Positions 55,335-63,117 of a stretch of 64,000 nucleotides of DNA are shown here, one piece after another; position 1 is the first letter of the stretch, and each line of letters begins with the position of its first letter. The position numbers and the translations under genes were made by a program. Below the pieces are notes generated by a model. The model made no database searches, was not told the DNA's origin, and worked only from the letters and a program-made list of their open reading frames with translations. Origin of the DNA: CAWUFC02 sp963921335 (GTDB lineage: Bacteria; Pseudomonadota; Gammaproteobacteria; Pseudomonadales; Halieaceae); contig CAWUFC020000002.1 of assembly GCA_963921335.3 (NCBI GenBank), forward strand, positions 1,054,001 to 1,118,000, written 5' to 3'.

Positions 55335-56402
55335 TTGATCATTGATCGTTACATCAGCTCAGAAGTTCTGCGCCCCTTTATTGGGGGGCTGGGTCTGTTG
55401 GTCCTGGTATTTGTGGGCTACTCGGCGACACTGCAACTCAATCTAGCGGCACAGGGCCAAATGCCACTGAGTTCAGCCTTCAAGCTGATTGCCCTGAACA
55501 CGCTCATCACGCTCGAGATCCTGATGCCCTCTGCATTGTTTTTTTCGGTGCTGGCTGCCATCAGCCGAATGTACCGCGATGCCGAGATGACTATCTTTTT
55601 TGCCTCCGGCGTGAGCCGGCTAAGAATCATCGAATCTGTGTTTAAACTCGCCGTGGTCGTGGCAGGGATTACCGGCTATATCTCCATCGAGGGCCGCCCC
55701 TGGGCGTATCGGGAAGTCTACCGACTGGAGGCAGAGGCCCTGGCGGAATTCGACCTCAAGAAAATGGCGACCGGTGAGTTCGTCAACATGGGCAAGAGCG
55801 ACTACATTTTTATCGCCGACGATGTGGATATCGAACGGGGAATGCATAAGAACGTCTTCCTGCATAAAAAGCACCGGGCTGAAGGACGCACCGAGATCAT
55901 CGTCGCCAGAGAAGCCTCACTGCCTGCGCTGAATCCCGATGCGGCGCTGAACGCCCACTTTTATGACGGCTATCACTACCTGCTGGACCAGAGAAAGTCG
56001 CAAGATGTCACCATGCGATTTGGTCAGCTCACCATTAACCTCGAAAACAGCGAGGCCGCCCAGAGTTATCGACGCAAGGCAGAAACCACGAGTCAGCTGG
56101 GGCAATCGGGGGAGCCAAAAGACATCGCCGAGTTTCAGTGGCGCATATCGACACCGCTAGCCACCCTGTTACTGGCTCTGATGGCCGTACCGCTGGGCAA
56201 GTCGGAACCGCGGGAGTCGCGCTTTCGCAGTTTTTTTGTCGCCATTGCAGTCTATGTCGGGATTTTTGGGGCAACCAGTGTGACCCGAACCTTTGTTGAG
56301 CAGGGTCGCATTGGCGCGTTCCCGGGTATCTGGATTGCCTATGTTGGCGTCTTTATCGCGTTGTTGTGGCTGCTGCGCCAGCCGAGGCCGAAACGCTCAT
56401 GA
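55335..56402 (+). CDS. lptF: LPS export permease LptF-like
   Basis: The product is 355 aa from a TTG start. It has the LptF/LptG (YjgP/YjgQ) layout: helices at the N-terminus (DRYISSEVLRPFIGGLGLLV), a periplasmic beta-jellyroll domain from about 125 to 245, then EFQWRISTPLATLLLALMAVPL and final helices. With LptG and the LptB ATPase it pulls lipid from the inner membrane. The usual neighbour in gammaproteobacteria is pepA; here it sits among lipid and glycan genes, so it may be a specialised copy. Its stop overlaps lptG. Confidence 0.9.
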   Translation: MIIDRYISSEVLRPFIGGLGLLVLVFVGYSATLQLNLAAQGQMPLSSAFKLIALNTLITLEILMPSALFFSVLAAISRMYRDAEMTIFFASGVSRLRIIESVFKLAVVVAGITGYISIEGRPWAYREVYRLEAEALAEFDLKKMATGEFVNMGKSDYIFIADDVDIERGMHKNVFLHKKHRAEGRTEIIVAREASLPALNPDAALNAHFYDGYHYLLDQRKSQDVTMRFGQLTINLENSEAAQSYRRKAETTSQLGQSGEPKDIAEFQWRISTPLATLLLALMAVPLGKSEPRESRFRSFFVAIAVYVGIFGATSVTRTFVEQGRIGAFPGIWIAYVGVFIALLWLLRQPRPKRS

Positions 56403-57472
56403 ATATTCTGGATCGCTATATTGCTCTCAATCTTATACAGGGATGGCTGACTGTACTGCTGGTACTGGGTACCGTTTTTGGCCTGGTCGGCCTGATCGAT
56501 GAGCTCGATCGCACCCATAACAATTACGGGGTCTGGCAGGTGATTCAATTTACCCTGATGTCACTGCCCACCCAATTGCTGGAACTGGCGCCAGTGATCG
56601 TGTTGCTGGGCACCATCGTGGCGCTGGCAGGTCTGGACAGACACAACGAGCTCACCATTGTCTGTTGCGCAGGGGTACCTATTAAGTCGCTGCTCAAAGC
56701 CGTTGCCATACCAACCGTGGTGCTGATGGTGGGCCTTTGGACGTTGCTGGAGTTTGTGTCAGCACCCCTGTACCAACAGGCCCAACAGATGAAAGCGGCT
56801 GCGCGTAATGACAACCCGGATCGCATTCCCAACGGCGGCGTCTGGTCGCGCCAGGGCAATCGATTCATCCACCTGGGGGAAATGCACAAGTCCAAAAGGC
56901 CGGGCGATATCAGCCTTTATCGTTTTGCTGACGACGGAGAACTGCTGCTGGCGCTTGATGCCGAAACGGCAAAAGTCAGTGGCGATCGCCGCTGGCACTT
57001 TCAAAAAGTAAAGCAAAAAGAGCTGCTGGCGGGAGAGCTCAATACCAGCCGGGTGAAGGAAGTCGAGATCGGTAATTTGTGGTCGAAAGCAGAGTTACCG
57101 ACCTTGTCACTGACCAGCCAAAGCATGCGGCTGTCAGTGTTATGGGACTACTCCCACTATCTGCGCGAAAATCAGCAGCCCTACAAGAATTATGAAATGA
57201 CATTCTGGCAGAGGCTGACCCTGCCCATTACGGTGGGCGCTATGGTGCTGCTCGCCACACCCGTGAGTGCGGGAATCGGCTCACGACGCAACGCCAATTT
57301 CGGCACCAACATGGCCCTCGGGGCGCTCATCGGCATCTTCTTTTTCCTGGGCACCCAGATCACCTACGCCGTTGGACAGATGCTGGGGCTCAGCCCGGTG
57401 CTGACCACGTTGCTGCCCGCTGCAGCGGTGTTTGCCTGCAGTGTTTACATGATCAAACGCATGCGATGGTAG
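56399..57472 (+). CDS. lptG: LPS export permease LptG-like
   Basis: The product is 357 aa from the ATG at 56399, which overlaps the lptF stop (ATGA). It begins NILDRYIALNLIQGWLTVLL and has DELDRTHNNYGVWQV, then a periplasmic domain and FWQRLTLPITVGAMVLLATP with C-terminal helices. LptG is the LptF partner in the LptB2FG extraction machine. The ABC exporter gene follows 4 bp later. No lptB, lptA or lptC gene is in the window. Confidence 0.9.
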   Translation: MNILDRYIALNLIQGWLTVLLVLGTVFGLVGLIDELDRTHNNYGVWQVIQFTLMSLPTQLLELAPVIVLLGTIVALAGLDRHNELTIVCCAGVPIKSLLKAVAIPTVVLMVGLWTLLEFVSAPLYQQAQQMKAAARNDNPDRIPNGGVWSRQGNRFIHLGEMHKSKRPGDISLYRFADDGELLLALDAETAKVSGDRRWHFQKVKQKELLAGELNTSRVKEVEIGNLWSKAELPTLSLTSQSMRLSVLWDYSHYLRENQQPYKNYEMTFWQRLTLPITVGAMVLLATPVSAGIGSRRNANFGTNMALGALIGIFFFLGTQITYAVGQMLGLSPVLTTLLPAAAVFACSVYMIKRMRW

Positions 57473-57476
57473 CCCA

Positions 57477-59222
57477 ATGCGGTTGATGCTTAACTTTTTC
57501 GCAGCCTACCCGCTGCAGACTGTATTGATGCTGGTGGCACTGCTGCTGTCCGGACTGATGGAAGGGCTGGGGCTGTCTGCGGTATTGCCGCTGCTGAACG
57601 TGGCCCTGGGTACCGGCGCCGAGGCCACGGGCCTTGAGCTACCCGACGCCGAGATGCAAAGCGGTTTTGAGCAGAAAGTGCTGGAAGTATTAGCCTGGCT
57701 GGAGATCGCTCCGACCTTGGTGAACCTGTTGCTCATCATTGTGGTCATGGTGCTGCTTAAAAGTATCCTGCTGATCATCGCCAATCGTCAGGTGGGCTAT
57801 ACGGCGGCTCAGGTGGCCACAGATATGCGCCTGCGAATGCTGCGCGCAATTATGCGCAGCAAGTGGGAGTACTTTCTGCACCAGCCGATTGGCAAGCTGA
57901 CCAATGCACTGGCCACCGAGGCGCAGCGCTCGTCCACCTCGTTTGTGCACGGTGCCACTGCCCTCACCTACTTGCTGCAGGCCTTCGTCTACGGCGGCAT
58001 CGCCTTTGCCGTATCCTGGACTGCCAGCCTCGGCGCCATTGCTGCCGGCGCTGTAGTGATGATCACCTCTCACTTCCTGGTGCGCATTACCCGGCGCGCT
58101 GGCAAACGACAGACCAAAATTCTCACCGCCCTCATGTCAAACATGACCGATACACTGCAATCGGTAAAGCCTCTAAAGGCGATGGCGCGCGAACACCTGG
58201 CAGACCACGCCCTGGCAGGCGACACCCACCGCCTCAATAAAGCCCTACGCAAGGCCGTGCTGGCTGGCGCGGTACTGGACGGCGTGCAGGAACTGCTGTT
58301 TGCCGTATTTATTGCGCTGGGCATCTACGTGATGCTGGAAGTGGTGGCCATGGACCTGCCTACGGTGATGGTGTTGGTCATCACGCTGGGGCGCGCATTT
58401 TCCTTTTTGGGCAAGGTGCAAAAACAGTATCAGAAGCTCGCCCAGGGTGAGAGCGCGCACTGGGCCATGCTGGACTCCATCGATGATGCTGAGAAGGCGG
58501 AAGAGCAGCTGGGCGCTGGCGACAGCCCACTGTTTAGCGCTGGCATCGTGTTTAGTGACGTTGGTTTCAGCTATGACCGGCACAAGGTATTCGACGGTCT
58601 CAACCTGAACATTGAAGCCGGCAAGATAACAACCCTGGTGGGACCGTCGGGCGCTGGTAAAACCACGATTATCGACCTGACTATTGGCCTGCTGCGACCG
58701 GAACATGGCGACGTCCTGCTCGACGGCAAGCCCCTGCAGGAGACAGACATTCGCGCCTGGCGCGCCCAGATCGGCTATGTACCTCAGGACACTATCCTGT
58801 TGCATGACAGCATCGAAGCCAATGTCACACTGGGCGACCCTGAGCTTGGTAGCGCGGATGTTGAAAGAGCGTTGCGCGCCGCCGGCGCCTGGGAGTTTGT
58901 GGCTGCGATGCCCGAAGGCATGGATACGGTGGTTGGCGAGCGTGGCGGTAAGCTCTCTGGCGGACAACGCCAACGGATCGTAATTGCCCGCGCGCTCATC
59001 AATGAGCCACGCTTGCTGATACTGGATGAAGCCACCAGCGCACTGGACAGCGACAGTGAGGCCGCCATCCGACAGACTATGGAGCAACTCAAGGGGCAAC
59101 TCACCATCCTGGCCATCAGTCATAATCAATCGATGGTGGATGCCGCCGACCGGGTTTACCAGCTTGGCAATGGTGGTGCAGAACAACTCGACAGCGCTGC
59201 CAGCGCCAGTTCGCTTAAGTAG
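57477..59222 (+). CDS. MsbA-like ABC exporter (fused membrane and ATPase domains)
   Basis: The product is 581 aa. The N-terminal 320 residues form a six-helix exporter domain; the ATPase has Walker A GPSGAGKTT near residue 390, the signature LSGGQRQR near 492 and Walker B LLILDEATSALD near 514. The layout is that of type IV lipid flippases such as MsbA or polysaccharide exporters. It directly follows lptFG, so it probably flips the lipid that LptFG then extracts. It is convergent with ELM1 copy 3, overlapping by 8 bp. Confidence 0.92.
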   Translation: MRLMLNFFAAYPLQTVLMLVALLLSGLMEGLGLSAVLPLLNVALGTGAEATGLELPDAEMQSGFEQKVLEVLAWLEIAPTLVNLLLIIVVMVLLKSILLIIANRQVGYTAAQVATDMRLRMLRAIMRSKWEYFLHQPIGKLTNALATEAQRSSTSFVHGATALTYLLQAFVYGGIAFAVSWTASLGAIAAGAVVMITSHFLVRITRRAGKRQTKILTALMSNMTDTLQSVKPLKAMAREHLADHALAGDTHRLNKALRKAVLAGAVLDGVQELLFAVFIALGIYVMLEVVAMDLPTVMVLVITLGRAFSFLGKVQKQYQKLAQGESAHWAMLDSIDDAEKAEEQLGAGDSPLFSAGIVFSDVGFSYDRHKVFDGLNLNIEAGKITTLVGPSGAGKTTIIDLTIGLLRPEHGDVLLDGKPLQETDIRAWRAQIGYVPQDTILLHDSIEANVTLGDPELGSADVERALRAAGAWEFVAAMPEGMDTVVGERGGKLSGGQRQRIVIARALINEPRLLILDEATSALDSDSEAAIRQTMEQLKGQLTILAISHNQSMVDAADRVYQLGNGGAEQLDSAASASSLK

Positions 59223-60285
59223 AGGGGCGCTCCGCCTCAAACAGGGCCAGCACTCTTTCAACGGCGTTGTCTAAGTCCTTGCTGGGGCCCGGCTTTGCAG
59301 GCGCCGCTTGACCGAGCCAGGCGGCACGGCCTTCGGCGATCAGGCGACGGTGCACCAGGCGAATATCCCGGCTTACTTTTTCCCAGATGAAGCGCATCAA
59401 AAAGCGATACATCACGCCGCCAAACCTAAAATCATTGTCGAGGAACTGGCCATCGGCACTCTCTTCCATGGCCAGCGAGCCCTGACCCAGGTCAAACATA
59501 TACACCGGCTTCTCTGTCGCGCAGGCTTCAGACAGCATGGAGATACTGTCACCGGTGACCACCAGCTCATCAGCCAGTGCCAGTAAACCCATGTAAGGGT
59601 TGTCGGGTTCATTCGCTTGCCAGTGATACATCTGATGGGGAACCGACAACCAGGATTCAAACAGACGCGCCGCCTCAGGGCTGGTGCGGGAACTGGTCGT
59701 CACCAGCGCGGACCCACCATCAGCCAGCTTGCTGTTCACCGCCTGTGCCAGCCTGGTGGCCGCCTTTCTACCGAAGGTGAACGGCCCACTCTCGCCGCCA
59801 ATAACAACGCCCAACACGGGCTCGGGCAACCCCCGTAAACGAGACCCCCATTCTTCAGCCGACCGAGCAAGGCTCGCCTTGGATACCGTATTCAGCGTGA
59901 GGCTGTTCTGTAGCACATTGGGTCGATCGGGAATGCGGTACTGGGGCGTGGTGACTACCAGGTCGAAGCGATCAGGATCTGCCCAGGGATTACCAACATG
60001 GACAATTTTGGTGCGCCCACCGGACTGCACCTGAATCCATCGGCAGACTGCCTCGTTGCGCATACCGGAAGACATGACCAGGTCCGGCCACGGAGCGGCC
60101 ATAGTGTCTGAGGCCTCAACATCAATGCCACGCAGGTCACTACCCCGAAAAATGTTTGTTAAAAATTCATATTTCCGGTAATTCAGCCGTTTTACCTCAT
60201 AGGGCCAGAGCAGCGAATCTGCTAGCGCCAGCACCTGGTTGCGCTCTCCCGCGCGATAGGGTTCGATCACCCAGACGACTGGCAT
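59215..60285 (-). CDS. ELM1/GtrOC1-family GT-B-like protein, copy 3
   Basis: The product is 356 aa from the ATG at 60285 (MPVVWVIEPYRAGERNQVL); the open frame extends to 60348 without family match. It has APWPDLVMSSGMRNEAVCRW, GGRTKIVHVGNPWADPDRFD, VVTTPQYRIPDRPNVL, VIGGESGPFTFG and DELVVTGDSISMLSEACAT. It is clearly closer to copy 1 than to copy 2. It is divergent from the ACP gene, 113 bp away, and convergent with the ABC exporter. Confidence 0.82.
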   Translation of the reverse strand: MPVVWVIEPYRAGERNQVLALADSLLWPYEVKRLNYRKYEFLTNIFRGSDLRGIDVEASDTMAAPWPDLVMSSGMRNEAVCRWIQVQSGGRTKIVHVGNPWADPDRFDLVVTTPQYRIPDRPNVLQNSLTLNTVSKASLARSAEEWGSRLRGLPEPVLGVVIGGESGPFTFGRKAATRLAQAVNSKLADGGSALVTTSSRTSPEAARLFESWLSVPHQMYHWQANEPDNPYMGLLALADELVVTGDSISMLSEACATEKPVYMFDLGQGSLAMEESADGQFLDNDFRFGGVMYRFLMRFIWEKVSRDIRLVHRRLIAEGRAAWLGQAAPAKPGPSKDLDNAVERVLALFEAERPST

Positions 60286-60398
60286 TGGTATAGTTCCATC
60301 GGTATAGTCCAAGCTCTCGAATCTAGCGGCTCCGTTCTGGCAGCGCAAGACTGATAGCGCAAAGTCAGATCAGTATTCTCCGACACAGGAATTCCCTC

Positions 60399-60641
60399 AT
60401 GGCAGACAAACAGCAATTTCTCGACTTCATGTTCAGCGAACTGGAAAAGCTGAACAAGCTGGGCCTGACGGTGTCTGAATCTACTGAGCTGGTGGCCGAT
60501 GTCGGTATGAGCTCTCTGGAGGTGATGGAATTTATTGAACAGGTTGAAGACGAGTTCGATATTTCCATACCGCTCAATATCCTGCCTGATATCAGCACCC
60601 TCGGGCAGCTGGCAGGCAAGCTGGAAGAACTGGAAGACTAA
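60399..60641 (+). CDS. Acyl carrier protein
   Basis: The product is 80 aa, mostly acidic helix. The phosphopantetheine attachment serine is Ser39 in GMSSLEVMEF; the usual Asp-Ser-Leu is here Ser-Ser-Leu. The gene begins after an AGGAAT-type site and lies 5 bp before the alpha-oxoamine synthase gene, so it is a dedicated carrier rather than the fatty-acid AcpP. The Sfp-type transferase at 44530 may activate it. Confidence 0.92.
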   Translation: MADKQQFLDFMFSELEKLNKLGLTVSESTELVADVGMSSLEVMEFIEQVEDEFDISIPLNILPDISTLGQLAGKLEELED

Positions 60642-60646
60642 GACCC

Positions 60647-61849
60647 ATGTTGTTCGACAAATTTCAGGATATGGTCGAGTTCCAAAAAGAACTCGCCGCA
60701 AAACAGGTAAAGCCCTTTGGGGCGGTTACCGAAAAATTCTTGAGCCCGACCACTGGTATCGTCGGTGGCTACGAGGTGATTCTCGCTGGCACCAACAATT
60801 ATCTTGGCCTGGCTTACGACCCACGCTGCATCGCCGCCGCGCAGGCCGCAGCCGAGAAATGGGGCACGGGCACCACTGGTTCGCGCCTGGCCAATGGCTC
60901 ATTTATAGAACATGAAATGCTTGAGCAAGAGCTGGCTGACTTCTATGGCGTGGGCCATGCGATCAGCTTTACCACTGGCTTCTCTGCGACCATGGGCATG
61001 TGCGCCACATTGGCGGACCCTGGGGATGTGATTTTGCTGGACGCCGACAGTCACGCCAGTATCTACGCAGGTGTACAACTCAGCGGTGCCGATGTTATTC
61101 GCTTTAAACACAGTAACCCCGATGATCTGGCCAAGCGCCTGCGTCGCCTGGGTGATCGCGCAGAGAACACCTTGATCGTGGTGGAAGGTATTTACAGCAT
61201 GCTGGGCGATACGGCTCCCATGCAGGAGTTCGCCGAAGTGAAACGTGAATACGGCGGGTATCTGATGGTGGACGAGGCGCACTCAATGGGTGTGCTTGGC
61301 GCTACGGGCCGCGGTGCTGCAGAAGCCTGTGGCGTTGAAGACGACGTCGACTTTTTTGTCGGCACCTTCTCCAAGAGCCTGGGCGCCACCGGCGGCTACT
61401 GCGTCAGCCAGCACGCCGACCTGGAGATTGTGCGCTACTGCATCCGTTCCTATATCTTCACGGCCTCATCATCGCCCTCAGTGGTGGCCTCCACTCGGGA
61501 GGCACTGAAGATTCTGCGCGAGCAACCGGAACTGAAAGACAAGCTCTGGGACAACGCCACGCACCTCTACAACAGCCTGCAGAATCTTGGCCTTCCGGTC
61601 GGCCCAACGATCAGCCCGGTTGTTGCTGTGGAGTTGGAAGACCGCGACCAGGCGATTCGCTGCTGGAATGCACTGATGGAGGCCGGCGTCTACGTGAACC
61701 TGGTGGTGCCGCCCGCATCGCCCTCCACTAATTTCCTGCTGCGCTGCAGTGTCAGTGCGGCACACTCGAGAGAGCAGATTGATCACATCATCGGTGCCTA
61801 CACCGGTCTGATCAACTCGGGGTTGGTTCACGCCAAGCAAGTCGCTTAA
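60647..61849 (+). CDS. Alpha-oxoamine synthase (serine palmitoyltransferase-like)
   Basis: The product is 400 aa in the PLP-dependent alpha-oxoamine synthase family. The Schiff-base lysine is Lys243 in GTFSKSLGATGG; Asp209 and His212 are in MVDEAHSMG, and His136 in DADSHASIY stacks on the cofactor. Members include serine palmitoyltransferase, KBL, BioF, HemA and cysteate acyltransferases. A directly preceding ACP gene and no biotin or haem genes favour condensation of an acyl-ACP with an amino acid to a sphingoid-type or sulfonolipid base. Its stop overlaps the murA start by one base. Confidence 0.88.
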   Translation: MLFDKFQDMVEFQKELAAKQVKPFGAVTEKFLSPTTGIVGGYEVILAGTNNYLGLAYDPRCIAAAQAAAEKWGTGTTGSRLANGSFIEHEMLEQELADFYGVGHAISFTTGFSATMGMCATLADPGDVILLDADSHASIYAGVQLSGADVIRFKHSNPDDLAKRLRRLGDRAENTLIVVEGIYSMLGDTAPMQEFAEVKREYGGYLMVDEAHSMGVLGATGRGAAEACGVEDDVDFFVGTFSKSLGATGGYCVSQHADLEIVRYCIRSYIFTASSSPSVVASTREALKILREQPELKDKLWDNATHLYNSLQNLGLPVGPTISPVVAVELEDRDQAIRCWNALMEAGVYVNLVVPPASPSTNFLLRCSVSAAHSREQIDHIIGAYTGLINSGLVHAKQVA

Positions 61850-63117
61850 TGGAAAAACTGCTGATTTCAGGCAATGGCCCGCTGCAGGGCGAAGTAGCTA
61901 TTGCCGGTGCAAAGAATGCCGCACTGCCCTGTATCGCCGCTACCCTGCTTAGCCCGGAGCCCGTCACCGTGACCAATGTGCCGGACGTTCGGGACATTGG
62001 CACCACCATCGAATTGTTAAAGTTGCTTGGCTGCGAGGTCGAGCGGAGTGGCGACGAACTCACTGTTGCCAGCGCCGGGGTGCACTCGGTGTGCGCGCCC
62101 TATGAACTGGTGCGCACCATGCGCGGTTCAATTTTGCTGCTGGGTCCACTGCTGGCGCGATTTGGCGAAGCGGATGTGTCACTGCCCGGCGGCTGTGCCA
62201 TTGGCTCGCGTCCGGTCAACGAACACATTACCGGGCTGGAGCGCATGGGCGCTGAAATCCAGATTGACGCCGGTTACATCAAGGCCAAGTGCACACGGCT
62301 CAAAGGTGCGCGCATTCCGCTGGATATGCCCTCAGTGACAGCCACTGAAAACCTGATGATGGCAGCTGCGCTGGCAGAGGGTGAAACCGTTATCGAAAAC
62401 GCGGCGATGGAACCGGAGGTTGAAGACCTGGGCATCATGCTGCGTGCGATGGGCGCCGAAGTCACGGGGGCAGGCACCAATCAGGTGGTGATTCGCGGTC
62501 GCGAACACCTTAGCGGTGCCAGGCATCGGGTGCCGCCGGATCGCATTGAGAGCGGTACCTTCCTGGCTGCCGCTGCCGCCACCCGCGGCGATGTGACTAT
62601 TCGCAACACCCAGCCCGCTCACCTCGGTTTTGTGCTCGACAAGCTGGAGGCAACGGGTGTTGAGCTCAGCATGGGGGACGACTGGATTCGCCTGCAATCC
62701 AATGGTCGCCGGCCCAAGGCTGTGAGCATTTCCACTGCACCCTATCCCGCTTTTCCCACCGACATGCAGGCCCAGTTTGTAGCGCTGAATGCGCTGGCCA
62801 GGGGCACGGCGACGGTGGTGGAGAATATTTTCGAGAACCGATTTATGCACGTGGCCGAGCTGCAGCGCATGGGTGCGGATATCGAGCTACAGGGCCACAC
62901 AGCGGTGATCAATGGTCGCGAGCGCCTGCAGGCGGCGCCGGTTATGGCCACCGATCTGAGGGCCTCGGCATCACTGATTATCGCGGCACTGGCAGCCGAC
63001 GGGAAAAGCAGCATCGACCGGGTGTACCACCTGGATCGTGGCTACGCCAATATCGATGAAAAGCTGGCAGCCCTGGGTGCCAATATTCGCCGAGTCGGCG
63101 AAGGATCGGAAGGCTAG
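61849..63117 (+). CDS. murA: UDP-N-acetylglucosamine 1-carboxyvinyltransferase
   Basis: The product is 422 aa. It has LLISGNGPLQGEVAIAGAKN, the catalytic Cys116 in LPGGCAIGSRPVNEHI (usual PVDLH), RIESGTFLAAAAAT and a final AALGANIRRV. It transfers enolpyruvate from PEP to UDP-GlcNAc, the first committed step of peptidoglycan. Its one-base overlap with the oxoamine synthase gene is unusual and raises the question whether it is the only murA or a second copy with a role in the cluster. Its stop shares a CTAG with the convergent gene. Confidence 0.93.
   Translation: MEKLLISGNGPLQGEVAIAGAKNAALPCIAATLLSPEPVTVTNVPDVRDIGTTIELLKLLGCEVERSGDELTVASAGVHSVCAPYELVRTMRGSILLLGPLLARFGEADVSLPGGCAIGSRPVNEHITGLERMGAEIQIDAGYIKAKCTRLKGARIPLDMPSVTATENLMMAAALAEGETVIENAAMEPEVEDLGIMLRAMGAEVTGAGTNQVVIRGREHLSGARHRVPPDRIESGTFLAAAAATRGDVTIRNTQPAHLGFVLDKLEATGVELSMGDDWIRLQSNGRRPKAVSISTAPYPAFPTDMQAQFVALNALARGTATVVENIFENRFMHVAELQRMGADIELQGHTAVINGRERLQAAPVMATDLRASASLIIAALAADGKSSIDRVYHLDRGYANIDEKLAALGANIRRVGEGSEG

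Noticed and set aside
61849..63117. AroA-like (EPSP synthase) function for the enolpyruvyl transferase
   Set aside because: The catalytic Cys in GGCAIGSRP and the C-terminal AALGANIRRV are specific to MurA.
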